NCBI GenBank assembly: GCA_964580525.1
Contig: CAZOKN010000057.1
Coordinates: 1-9,060 of the forward strand
DNA length: 9,060 nt
Direction: 5' to 3'
Origin: CAZOKN01 sp964580525
GTDB lineage: Bacteria > Pseudomonadota > Alphaproteobacteria > Rickettsiales > UBA6187
Shown: in pieces, positions 1-6,804 of the stretch
Position numbering within the stretch: the first letter of the stretch is position 1
Layout: the number at the start of each line of letters is the position of its first letter
Made by a program: the position numbers and the translations under genes
Notes under the pieces: generated by a model
Seen by the model: only the letters and a program-made list of their open reading frames with translations
What the model was told of the DNA's origin: nothing
The model's database searches: none

Positions 1-1260
1 AGCTGTGTATTTTGCTTTTTCCAGCGAACGCTCAGTTTCTTCATATGCCGCCAGTGCTTGTAAAACATCTAGGTTGGTAACTAACCCAAATTCATAATCC
101 TTTACATTCGCCTTATAATTTTCTTCTGAAATATTAAATGCTTCTTGCAGTGCTGCTATCTTTGCTAAATCTGCAGTAATATTATGATGTAGTGAGCGCA
201 CCTCTTCTTTAGCAAGACGCTGTATCTGGCTTAACTGTAATTCACTCTGGCGTTTCTGCGATTCAGCAGTACTTACATTAGAAGAAACTATCCCTCCTGC
301 AAAAATTGGCAATGTTACTGTANNNNNNNNNNTCCCAATTACCATTTTGCTTTGATTCAGGATGTTGCATATAATAATTGCTCACAAAATCTACAGATGG
401 TAAATGGCCTCCCCTTGCAATAGTAATGTTAGATTTTGCAGCCTCCAAATTCTTTATGGCAGCCAAAACATCTGGTCTTGAAGATATTTTAGCTTGATAT
501 ATCTCCAGCGATTCAACATTTTCAGGTACTAAATCACTATCATCCAGTTTAAAATCACCCTCTANNNNNNNNNNCCAGTAAGAAAAGCTAATACTTCTTT
601 AGCTACGTGCAATTGCCCTAACACTTGCTCTCTTTGGCTTTTTAAAATAGCCTGGGCTGATTGCACAGTAAGAACCTCTGTATTTCTCGAGCGACCTATT
701 TTTAAGCGCTCCTTCAACACCGCAATTCTTTTCTTATATAAATCCAGTTCCTTATCTAGTACGTACAAATCCTTTTGCGCAGCCAAATAAGTATAAAAGC
801 CAGCAGCCACATCTCTGTATAGTTGCATGCTAGCCCATTCTTTGGCTTGCTTTTGCGCCTTAATATAAGCACGTGTAGCATCAACAGCTGCAAAATTCCT
901 AAACCCCCTAAACAAAGGTTGATCAAGAGTTATTGCTGAACTTTGCTGATTGCTTGAAGAAATTGTGTCTCGGTGAGTATAAGAATACGAGGCACTCACA
1001 TTTGGCAATATACTGCCCCAAGCTCTATTATAAGTTTGTTCAGCCTGTGTCACTAATTCTTGCTGATTAGCTAATATCTCACTTCTCTTTAATGCTGCTT
1101 TAAAAGCATCATTTAGCGTTAGATAAATTTCTTTATTTGAAGTTTCTATATTTTGAGTATTATTAGCCTCTGGATACTTATTAGATTTTTTGCTTTCTGC
1201 AGAAAAACCAAATACAGGAAACAATGCCATAATAATTAAACAGATAAGTAATTTCTTCAT
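1..1260 (-). CDS. tolC: TolC-family outer-membrane channel protein, partial and interrupted by two assembly gaps
   Basis: Trimeric outer-membrane channel for type I secretion and tripartite efflux, spanning outer membrane and periplasm. Three collinear pieces are visible. The first, from ATG 1260 to the gap at 574, begins with a signal peptide (MKKLLICLIIMALFPVFGFS) and continues with the typical helical domain (LTLNDAFKAALKRSEILANQ, LDQPLFRGFRNFAAVDATRA). The second, codons from 562 to 334, reads EIYQAKISSRPDVLAAIKNL and GHLPSVDFVSNYY. The third, codons from 321 to 1, reads LPIFAGGIVSSNV and YEFGLVTNLDVLQALAAYE, the classic TolC C-terminal half. About 411 codons are visible and the C-terminus lies beyond the left edge. 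The pieces are in different frames only because each gap is written as ten Ns; a small change in gap length restores one frame. I chose ATG 1260 over an in-frame TTG at 1278 because it places the signal peptide correctly. Family assignment is firm; the partner pump is unknown. Confidence 0.88.
323..332. other. Assembly gap (10 N) inside tolC
   Basis: Ten Ns lie between coding pieces two and three of the TolC-family gene. The coding frame before the gap ends with two bases of a codon and resumes with the last base of one, so the true missing length must be a multiple of three. Ten is therefore a placeholder, not a measurement. Family spacing between the Trp before the gap and the LPIF motif suggests a few missing residues (inference). 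Confidence 0.9.
565..574. other. Assembly gap (10 N) inside tolC
   Basis: Ten Ns separate pieces one and two of the TolC-family gene. Reading resumes in frame only if the missing length is 2 more than a multiple of three. A true gap of just two bases would give a smooth FLTG-x-EGDFKL junction. The TAG that appears at 564-562 is out of the true frame and is an artefact of the gap length. Confidence 0.9.
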
Positions 1261-1276
1261 TTTTATCTCGGCTCTC

Positions 1277-1303
1277 AAGTGCGCACCAACCCACTCGCGC
1301 CTT
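1277..1303 (-). promoter_or_regulatory. Operator-like imperfect inverted repeat at the tolC start region
   Basis: On the minus strand AAGGCGC and GCGCACTT face each other across 12 bases, pairing over 7 bp with one bulged base. The right arm includes the perfect 8-bp palindrome GTGCGCAC (1279-1286). The dyad begins directly after the -10 hexamer, so it spans the probable transcription start and is G+C-rich against an AT-rich background. This position is typical of a repressor site, but no regulator gene is visible and the binding protein is unknown. Confidence 0.25.
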
Positions 1304-1312
1304 ATTATATCA
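1304..1312 (-). promoter_or_regulatory. Extended -10 promoter of tolC
   Basis: On the minus strand the sequence reads TGATATAAT, a perfect sigma-70 -10 hexamer with the TGn extension. No good -35 box is found 16-18 bases upstream, which is common when an extended -10 is present. The predicted start lies near 1297, giving a leader of about 36 bases before ATG 1260. Confidence 0.55.
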
Positions 1313-1428
1313 TGTGTTGCTTAAGAAAGTATTAGAGAATTATTAAAATATATTCAAAATCCCAAAAGACTATTTATCTAAGATTAGCCTTCATATTAAC
1401 GAAAAGATGATTTTGTAATAACAAATCC

Positions 1429-1457
1429 TGGCGGCGCGTAGCGAACGGATTTCGAAC
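1429..1457 (-). repeat. tRNA-3'-end-like remnant
   Basis: A G+C-rich patch in an AT-rich intergenic stretch. On the plus strand it begins TGGCGG and ends TTCGAAC (29 bases), the same two ends that bound the 3' portion of the nearby tRNA-Ser (2074-2097, 24 bases), in the same orientation. The segment between does not fold into a proper T-stem and acceptor, so it is not a functional tRNA. The octamer CGGATTTC also occurs twice here (1446-1453 and 1466-1473). It could be a decayed tRNA end, an old attachment site or a small dispersed repeat. The rest of 1313-1531 holds no gene that I can see, only a weak hairpin at 1488-1505. Confidence 0.3.
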
Positions 1458-1531
1458 TCATGCACCGGATTTCTTGGCAACTATACCACATAAAATTAAT
1501 TATGTAAGCAGTGAAGTAATTGGTAAATTAA

Positions 1532-2005
1532 CTACAACTGCTTTTGCATAACTATAATGGAATTGCCAAATAACTCATCGTCTCTAGTCTTTGTCCATCC
1601 AATTGAAGCATACCATTTTGCTAATGAGGCTTCCCAAGTAAGCAAATATAAGTTTTTAAAACCTAACTTACGCGCTTCATTCTCTATTTGGGCAATAAGC
1701 TTTTGAGCAATACCTTTGCTGCNNNNNNNNNNTGTTACATATAGGCTGCCAAGCCAAGGTGAAAGTTCTTCGCCGATACCATCATTGGCACGTAGCGAAG
1801 CCATACCAATAATTTGATTATTAGCCTCGCAGATAATCGTAAGCGGGATTTTGTCTTTATTACAATGTTCCTTAAAGCGCTCAGTACGTATTTCTTGAGT
1901 GACTGCTGGATTGTATTTACCCCATGCCTCAAAAGCCCATTTGGCGCATGTGGTTACCTGCTCAGGTTCGTCAGAGAGGTATTTAAAGGTAAATGCTACA
2001 TTCAT
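1532..2005 (-). CDS. GNAT-family N-acetyltransferase
   Basis: Acetyl-CoA-dependent N-acyltransferase of about 157 residues, a normal size for a single GNAT domain; the substrate cannot be told. Strand beta-4 and motif A are visible as IICEANNQIIGMASLRA, then LGSLYVT, four residues masked by Ns, and SKGIAQKLI, which matches the R/Q-x-x-G-x-G/A acetyl-CoA pyrophosphate loop. Motif B follows as LYLLTWEASLAKWYASIGW. The masked stretch fits P-x-x-R with exactly ten bases, since the last masked codon ends in GC (CGC would be Arg). Start is ATG 2005; there is only a weak AGG 10 bases upstream and no clear promoter of its own. It lies about 70 bases behind tRNA-Ser on the same strand, between two TTCGAAC-bearing tRNA-like sequences, so it may be a later insertion. 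It ends with TAG. Confidence 0.85.
   Translation of the reverse strand: MNVAFTFKYLSDEPEQVTTCAKWAFEAWGKYNPAVTQEIRTERFKEHCNKDKIPLTIICEANNQIIGMASLRANDGIGEELSPWLGSLYVTXXXXSKGIAQKLIAQIENEARKLGFKNLYLLTWEASLAKWYASIGWTKTRDDELFGNSIIVMQKQL
1723..1732. other. Assembly gap (10 N) inside the GNAT gene
   Basis: Ten Ns fall in the acetyl-CoA binding loop. Unlike the two gaps in tolC, the reading frame continues straight across and the four masked codons match the four residues (typically P-E-x-R) expected between YVT and SKGIA. The placeholder length therefore happens to equal the likely true length. Confidence 0.85.
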
Positions 2006-2030
2006 ATTTTCGAACCTAACGAACCCTTGA

Positions 2031-2059
2031 CTGAGATTCGAACTCCGCGATTCGGAGTC
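2031..2059 (-). repeat. T-arm-like remnant with dyad next to tRNA-Ser
   Basis: The plus strand carries GAGATTCGAACTCCG, which differs from the tRNA-Ser T-arm region (GAGGATTCGAACCTCCG, 2085-2101) only by two single-base gaps. It overlaps a 6-bp hairpin, ACTCCG with loop CGATT and CGGAGT. It lies 15-45 bases beyond the tRNA CCA end and just upstream of the GNAT start. No complete tRNA cloverleaf can be drawn and no U-tract follows the hairpin, so it is neither a tRNA nor a standard terminator. Confidence 0.35.
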
Positions 2060-2073
2060 AACTTTGTTTCAAA

Positions 2074-2166
2074 TGGCGGAGTGGAGAGGATTCGAACCTC
2101 CGATACGGGTTAACCCCGTATAACGGTTTAGCAAACCGCCGCCTTCAGCCTCTCGGCCACCACTCC
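2074..2166 (-). tRNA. trnS: tRNA-Ser(GCU)
   Basis: Full cloverleaf on the minus strand, with CCA encoded. The acceptor GGAGTGG pairs with CCACTCC, followed by discriminator G and CCA (2076-2074). The D-arm contains GGCCGAGAGGCTGAAGGC, typical of serine tRNAs. The anticodon stem GCGGT/ACCGT encloses loop TTGCTAA, with anticodon GCT at 2132-2130 reading AGC/AGU codons. The long class II variable arm ATACGGG/CCCGTAT and the T-loop TTCGAAT are present. Length is 90 bases without CCA, as usual for tRNA-Ser. Confidence 0.97.
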
Positions 2167-2188
2167 TTCAAAAAATCGAGGAAGTCCT

Positions 2189-2216
2189 ATTTAAAGTTCT
2201 AAATAGCTTTTTTCAA
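2189..2216 (-). promoter_or_regulatory. Probable promoter of tRNA-Ser
   Basis: On the minus strand TTGAAA (2216-2211) and TTAAAT (2194-2189) are separated by 16 bases. The start would fall near 2182, about 16 bases before the mature 5' end of the tRNA. The -35 matches consensus at 5 of 6 positions and the -10 at 4 of 6. Its presence suggests that the tRNA can be transcribed independently of the upstream DUF4167 gene. Confidence 0.45.
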
Positions 2217-2248
2217 TAGAAATATTACTTTTCTGCTATTTATATTAA

Positions 2249-2656
2249 CTATTGAGCAATATTCTCAACTTCAGGGGAAGAATTTTCCGCAGTTTTAGAA
2301 AAGTCAGCATCTTCGCTATCATATTCATTAAAACCAGTTTCAGCCTCTTCACTTCTAGATCTATGACCGTTATTTTCTAAATTATCATTAGCGCGTCTCT
2401 CGCCTGATTCTTCTAATATTCTGTTATAATGGTCAGCATGCTGGAAGAAATTTTCAGCTGCAACCCTATCACCTTCGGATAAAGCCTCCCGCGCTTTTTC
2501 TATATATTTGCTGCGGGCAGATGATGCATTTGCACCGTTGAAATTACCATTGCTACCGCCTGGTCTTCTACTTGGGTTTCTTTTACCATTTTTTGCATTA
2601 TTGCTGTATCTACCGTTATTTCTTGGCGAACGCGAATTTTGCTGCCTGTTATTCAT
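2249..2656 (-). CDS. DUF4167 domain-containing protein
   Basis: Small protein of 135 residues from a family of unknown function conserved in alphaproteobacteria. The core is at residues 50-84: KYIEKAREALSEGDRVAAEN followed by FFQHADHYNRILEES, matching the family's pattern of a repeat-like helical hairpin around GDRV-AEN and QHA-HY. The first 45 residues are rich in Asn, Arg and Gly (NNRQQNSRSPRNN) and strongly basic, suggestive of nucleic-acid contact (inference). Residues 85-135 are acidic and probably disordered. It starts 21 bases after the prmC stop behind a strong AGGAG (2665-2661), and the order prfA, prmC, DUF4167 is typical of the class, hinting at a translation- or ribosome-linked role (inference). 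It ends with TAG. Confidence 0.87.
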   Translation of the reverse strand: MNNRQQNSRSPRNNGRYSNNAKNGKRNPSRRPGGSNGNFNGANASSARSKYIEKAREALSEGDRVAAENFFQHADHYNRILEESGERRANDNLENNGHRSRSEEAETGFNEYDSEDADFSKTAENSSPEVENIAQ

Positions 2657-2677
2657 ATTTCTCCTAGAATTAAATTT

Positions 2678-3529
2678 TCATTTTAAAACAATGCATCTAA
2701 TAATGCCGGCCAAATCTTTTTTATAAGACACAAAATCAAGATGAGATTTTGCCATTATTTCTCTAACTAAATCATGCTGCCCAATACCAAATTCAAGAAC
2801 AGCAAAACCATCAGGTTTTAACAAAGATTTTATCACAGGAGCCAGCTCTCTATAGCAAGCAAGTCCATCATCACCACCAAACAAAGCTGAATGCGGCTCA
2901 TAATCGGCCACTTCCAATTCTAAACTATCAATATCAGAATCTTTTATATAAGGAGGGTTACTTATGATGAGGTCATATTGCCCGGCCACTCCTTCATGCC
3001 AGCTTTTTAGAATGAAATTAGCCCTTTTGGCAAGCCCTAAATTAACAGAATTTTCTTTTGCAACAGAAATAGCCCCGGCAGAAGCATCAATACCAACCCC
3101 CTCGGCATTCTTAAATTCCTGTAATATCGACAATAATAGGCATCCTGTACCAGTCCCTAAATCAAGTACCTGTAATTGCTTATTTTTATCAGGGAATAAT
3201 TCTAAAACAGATTCTATCAATGTTTCGCTGTCAGGTCGTGGTGCCAAAGTATCGGGCGTAACTTTAAAATTCATACCCCAAAATTCGCGCCGGCCAAGTA
3301 TGTGAGATATAGGCTCACGCTTGATCCTACGTTCTAAAAATTCATTAAATTTTGTAATTTCTTGCATATTTAAAACGCGATCAGAATATCCTATAAAATA
3401 CTCACGACTACAGGACAAGACCTCACATAGCAAAAGCTCAGCATCCAGGGAATATGTATTTATTCCACAGTCACCAAGCCTTAACTTGCTCTCTATAAGC
3501 AGATTTTTTATAGTATTTTCTTTTTGCAT
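2678..3529 (-). CDS. prmC: Peptide chain release factor N5-glutamine methyltransferase
   Basis: PrmC (HemK) transfers a methyl group from S-adenosylmethionine to the glutamine of the GGQ motif in release factors. The protein has 283 residues, the usual length. The N-terminal helical domain (residues 1-80) contains TYSLDAELLLCEVL and REPISHILGRREFWG, followed by PRPDSETLIE at 97-106. The SAM-binding motif I is LDLGTGTGCLLLSIL (122-136). The catalytic NPPY is at 191-194 in SNPPYIKDSDI. It starts 13 bases after the prfA stop with no obvious Shine-Dalgarno sequence, so translation is probably coupled to prfA, which encodes its substrate. ATG 3529 gives the expected N-terminus. It ends with TGA. 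Confidence 0.96.
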   Translation of the reverse strand: MQKENTIKNLLIESKLRLGDCGINTYSLDAELLLCEVLSCSREYFIGYSDRVLNMQEITKFNEFLERRIKREPISHILGRREFWGMNFKVTPDTLAPRPDSETLIESVLELFPDKNKQLQVLDLGTGTGCLLLSILQEFKNAEGVGIDASAGAISVAKENSVNLGLAKRANFILKSWHEGVAGQYDLIISNPPYIKDSDIDSLELEVADYEPHSALFGGDDGLACYRELAPVIKSLLKPDGFAVLEFGIGQHDLVREIMAKSHLDFVSYKKDLAGIIRCIVLK

Positions 3530-3542
3530 TTATAAGGTAAAA

Positions 3543-4622
3543 TTATATTGCCTCAGCAAGTCTGTTTGTCTGATCTTCTTCAATCAATGGGCCAATTATC
3601 TCATCAAGCTCGCCCTCATTCACAATCTCATTTATTTTGTAAAGTGTTAGGTTAATACGATGATCCGATACACGACCCTGAGGGAAATTATAAGTTCTGA
3701 TACGTTCCGATCTATCACCAGAACCAATCTGACTTTTTCTGTCTGCAGCACGCGCAGCTGCGAGCTTTTCACGTTCAGCTTCATAAATACGTGAACGTAG
3801 AATTTTCATCGCCTTAGCACGGTTTTTATGTTGGGATTTTTCATCCTGCTGCGAAACTACAGTACCTGTAGGGATATGCGTAATACGCACGGCGCTATCT
3901 GTTGTATTAACTGACTGCCCACCGGGACCACTTGAACGGAAAACGTCAATACGTAGATCCTTCTCTTCAATATGGATATCTACTTCTTCCGCTTCTGGCA
4001 AAACCGCAACTGTTGCAGCAGATGTATGCACACGACCACTAGTTTCTGTCTCTGGAACACGCTGCACACGGTGTACCCCTGATTCAAATTTTAAATGCGC
4101 AAACACATTCTTTCCCGAAATACTTGCAGAGGCTTCTTTATATCCACCAAGGCCGGTTTCAGAAAGAGAAAGCATTTCAAATTTCCAACCTTTGTTATCA
4201 GCGTATCTTTGATACATACGAAACAGACTAGCAGCAAAAAGAGCAGCTTCATCCCCACCGGTTCCAGCTCTAACTTCAAGAATTGCGTTTTTCGCGTCAG
4301 CATCATCCTTCGGCAGCAGCGATAAACGAATTGATTTTTCAAGATCAGGTAATTGTTTTATAACTTCAGCAAGTTCTTCTTCGGCCATATCCTTCATTTC
4401 AGGATCTTTCAGCATTTCATCAAGGCTGTCTTTTTCACTTTTTTTAGCCATATAAACATTTATCAGCTCAACAACTTCGCCACGACTTGAATATTCTTTC
4501 GATAGGCGTATGAACTCTTGCTGCGGCAAAGAACCAGGATCAGAAATCTTAGCCTCCAGATCCTTATACTGCTTCAAAATAATTTCCAGTTTTTCATCAA
4601 AACTTTTGTCGTCCGAACTCAT
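3543..4622 (-). CDS. prfA: Peptide chain release factor 1
   Basis: RF1 recognises UAA and UAG in the ribosomal A site and triggers hydrolysis of peptidyl-tRNA. The 359-residue length is standard. Visible marks are ILEVRAGTGGDEAALFA (114-130), the stop-codon-reading region with the PxT tripeptide as PET (190-192) in RVQRVPETETSGRVHTSA, and the catalytic GGQ (234-236) in SSGPGGQSVNTTDSAVRITH. PxT rather than SPF marks it as RF1 and not RF2. It starts at ATG 4622 with AAAAGG about 10 bases upstream, 50 bases behind hisS, and is followed by prmC, whose product modifies Gln236. It ends with TAA. Confidence 0.97.
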   Translation of the reverse strand: MSSDDKSFDEKLEIILKQYKDLEAKISDPGSLPQQEFIRLSKEYSSRGEVVELINVYMAKKSEKDSLDEMLKDPEMKDMAEEELAEVIKQLPDLEKSIRLSLLPKDDADAKNAILEVRAGTGGDEAALFAASLFRMYQRYADNKGWKFEMLSLSETGLGGYKEASASISGKNVFAHLKFESGVHRVQRVPETETSGRVHTSAATVAVLPEAEEVDIHIEEKDLRIDVFRSSGPGGQSVNTTDSAVRITHIPTGTVVSQQDEKSQHKNRAKAMKILRSRIYEAEREKLAAARAADRKSQIGSGDRSERIRTYNFPQGRVSDHRINLTLYKINEIVNEGELDEIIGPLIEEDQTNRLAEAI

Positions 4623-4672
4623 TAAAATACAACCTTTTCAGAATTAACTGCAAGCTATTGCCTGCATAAACA

Positions 4673-5920
4673 CTATCTATAAACAGATAACTTATCAACC
4701 AAAGCAGCAATAGCAACCTGCTTTTCTTCGCCGCTATCGAAATCCTTCAATTTCACAATACCTTGTTTTATTTCGTCATCGCCGATAATAACGCCAGCTG
4801 CGGCATTAACACTATTGGCACGCTTCATACGCTTTTTAACATTGCCTGAATAGCCTATTTCTATATAAAAGCCAGCTTTTCTTAACACAGAGGCAAGTTT
4901 TGCTGCCTCATGCTCGGCTAATTCTCCAATTGGCACGATAGCAATTGGCCTTGCTTCTTTTACAGAAACTTCCGCCAAAAGTGCAATTCTTTCTATACCG
5001 CCGGCAAAACCAACAGCAGGAGTGTCATTTCCCCCCATATTGCCAATCAATTTATCATATCTACCACCGGCAAGCACAGTGTTTTGAGCACCCAAGTCAT
5101 TAGTAGTAAATTCAAACGCCGTGTGGCAATAATAATCAAGCCCACGCACCAAGCGCTGGTTCACTTGATAATCCACACCCAAATCCTTCAGGCCGATTCT
5201 TACTTCTTCAAAAAAATCAGCCGATTGGGAATTATAATACTCAGCAATAACTGGAGCTCCGGCAACAATTTTTTTATCGCCTTCATCTTTAGAATCTAGA
5301 ATTCGCATTGGATTCTTTATCAGACGGATTTTACTATCTTCAGATAATTCATCCTTATAGCCATTAAAATATGCTACTAAAGCATCCCTATAGGCCACTC
5401 TACTTTCTGAATCGCCAAGGGAGTTTATTTCCAAAGTAGTTTTTTTCAATATACCAAGTTCATCTAAAATCTGCGCTGCCATAGATATAAGCTCTATATC
5501 GGCACCAGCTTCAGCAATACCAAGAAACTCACAATTTATCTGGTGGAATTGGCGTTGTCTGCCTTTTTGCGGACGTTCATATCTAAATAATGGACCATAA
5601 GAAAACAATTTCAAAGGCAATTGGTTCGTTAACCCGCCTGATATAAAAGCACGGGCAACGCCAGCTGTAAATTCAGGACGCAGAGTTATACTCTCGCCAC
5701 CCCTATCTTCAAAGCTATACATCTCTTTGCCAACAACATCAGATTCCTCTCCCAATGTTTTTTTGAATATGTCAGTAAATTCAAATATCGGCGTAGAAAA
5801 TTCCTTAAAACCATATAAAGCGGAAATATTCTTAGCTTTGTCTACAACATAGCTAAAAAGCCTTTGCTCATCAGGCAAAATATCCTTTGTTCCTCTTACT
5901 GGTTGTAGTTTATGTGACAT
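4673..5920 (-). CDS. hisS: Histidyl-tRNA synthetase
   Basis: Class II aminoacyl-tRNA synthetase that charges tRNA-His in the cytoplasm. It has 415 residues, in the family range. Motifs in order: PVRGTKDILPDE (7-18), motif 1 region around FSTPIFEFTDIFKKTLGEES (41-60), TLRPEFTAGVARAF (79-92), motif 2 FRYERPQKGRQRQFHQ (112-127), the histidine-specific HisA loop RGLDYYCHTAFEF (259-271), GGRYDKLIGNMGG (285-297) and motif 3 AVGFAGGIERI (302-312). The C-terminal anticodon-binding domain follows from about 325. The QRQFHQINCEFLG form of motif 2 resembles alphaproteobacterial enzymes. ATG 5920 is preceded by AAGGAA at a 6-base spacing, which fixes the start. It ends with TAG. Confidence 0.97.
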   Translation of the reverse strand: MSHKLQPVRGTKDILPDEQRLFSYVVDKAKNISALYGFKEFSTPIFEFTDIFKKTLGEESDVVGKEMYSFEDRGGESITLRPEFTAGVARAFISGGLTNQLPLKLFSYGPLFRYERPQKGRQRQFHQINCEFLGIAEAGADIELISMAAQILDELGILKKTTLEINSLGDSESRVAYRDALVAYFNGYKDELSEDSKIRLIKNPMRILDSKDEGDKKIVAGAPVIAEYYNSQSADFFEEVRIGLKDLGVDYQVNQRLVRGLDYYCHTAFEFTTNDLGAQNTVLAGGRYDKLIGNMGGNDTPAVGFAGGIERIALLAEVSVKEARPIAIVPIGELAEHEAAKLASVLRKAGFYIEIGYSGNVKKRMKRANSVNAAAGVIIGDDEIKQGIVKLKDFDSGEEKQVAIAALVDKLSVYR

Positions 5921-5937
5921 AACTTATTCCTTCAGTC

Positions 5938-5958
5938 ATTAGTGCAAATGCACCTAAT
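5938..5958 (-). promoter_or_regulatory. Small hairpin in the exonuclease-hisS junction
   Basis: ATTAGTGC and GCAC-C-TAAT pair across a 4-base AAAT loop, giving an 8-bp stem with one bulged base. It lies between the exonuclease stop and the hisS Shine-Dalgarno sequence. No U-tract follows on the minus strand, so it is a poor terminator. It could be an mRNA processing or stability element, or chance. Confidence 0.25.
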
Positions 5959-5970
5959 ACTTATAAAATT

Positions 5971-6804
5971 CTATAAAACAAATTTACCCTTACAGGCATC
6001 CTGCCAAGCTTCAAAAAAGTCTCCAAGATGTGGTCTTTCATCTTTGCCATTATCGATAAAAGAAATAGCATCGCCTATGGCTTTATTATAATTGGCTTGT
6101 GAAAGTTCGCCACGATGCAGCATATATCTCAAATAAACCAGGTAAGTATTTAGCACATCTGTTTCACAATAGTCACGTACTTCTTTTATTTTTCCGTCAT
6201 CGATCATCTCAGAAACCTTACCACCATCAACCCCGAACTTACCAGGAAAACCAAAAATTGAGCATACTTCATTTAGTTTTATCCGAGCAGATGATCCAAA
6301 ATCAGACAAAGCCTCCAGCAAATCACAGTGCCAATCAAGGCTATAACGAGAATTATAACTATTCCATTTATCACCGCTATTATATAGCCACGGCGCAGAT
6401 ATGCCATACTTCATGGCTCTATATTTCAAAACCGGCAAGTCAAAAGTTCTGCCGTTAAAACTAATAAGCCTTGGCTTTGACTTGCCAAGATAGTTGAAGA
6501 AACCTTCCAAAAGCTCTTTTTCATTGGCATTAATCTTACCACCTGAACGTAAATCCTTTAAAGTATAGGATTCGGTGCCATCTGCCGATTTGTAAATCTC
6601 CGCTTCAAGGAAACTAATAGCAACAACTTTATGAAATGGCTGTCTAGGGAAAGAATTTTTGCCGTCTGTAATATCAAGATGATATTGTTCAATTTCCTGC
6701 CGGAGTTTAAGTACATCAGTTTCTGTACTGCCGGTTAAATTATAAACCGCATCGGTATCGGGTATGGTCTCTATATCGAAAACAAATAGGGTTTGATGCT
6801 GCAT
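5971..6804 (-). CDS. Predicted 3'-5' exonuclease of the DNA polymerase B exonuclease-like family
   Basis: Stand-alone DEDDy-type exonuclease domain resembling the proofreading domain of family B polymerases (the Pfam DNA_pol_B_exo2 group); its physiological substrate is not established. The protein has 277 residues. Catalytic motifs are visible: Exo I FDIET (Asp10, Glu12), Exo II SFNGRTFDLPVLKYRA (Asp122) and Exo III YCETD (Tyr212, Asp216), so all four metal ligands and the tyrosine are present and the enzyme is probably active. No polymerase domain follows. Start is ATG 6804; no clear Shine-Dalgarno sequence is seen. It is the first gene of the minus-strand run, 50 bases ahead of hisS, and divergent from the M48 gene. 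It ends with TAG. Confidence 0.88.
   Translation of the reverse strand: MQHQTLFVFDIETIPDTDAVYNLTGSTETDVLKLRQEIEQYHLDITDGKNSFPRQPFHKVVAISFLEAEIYKSADGTESYTLKDLRSGGKINANEKELLEGFFNYLGKSKPRLISFNGRTFDLPVLKYRAMKYGISAPWLYNSGDKWNSYNSRYSLDWHCDLLEALSDFGSSARIKLNEVCSIFGFPGKFGVDGGKVSEMIDDGKIKEVRDYCETDVLNTYLVYLRYMLHRGELSQANYNKAIGDAISFIDNGKDERPHLGDFFEAWQDACKGKFVL

Noticed and set aside
562..564. TAG stop ending the first tolC piece
   Set aside because: It is in frame only because the gap is written as ten Ns; the coding signal continues in the adjacent frame as EGDFKLDDSDLVPENVESLE.
1814..2113. Plus-strand ORF ending in GGVERIRTSDTG
   Set aside because: The C-terminal part is a translation of the antisense of tRNA-Ser (a familiar spurious protein tail), and the rest is antisense to the GNAT gene.
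2187..2213. Plus-strand hairpin CTATTTA/TAAATAG followed by six Ts, looking like a terminator
   Set aside because: The stem is nearly all A-T, there is no plus-strand gene upstream to terminate, and the sequence is better explained as the tRNA-Ser promoter on the other strand.
3321..3650. Plus-strand ORF over the prmC-prfA junction
   Set aside because: It is antisense to two well-supported genes, has no recognisable domain and no ribosome site.
4091..4342. ORFs on both strands inside prfA
   Set aside because: Both lie wholly within RF1 coding sequence in other frames, with low-complexity or unremarkable translations.
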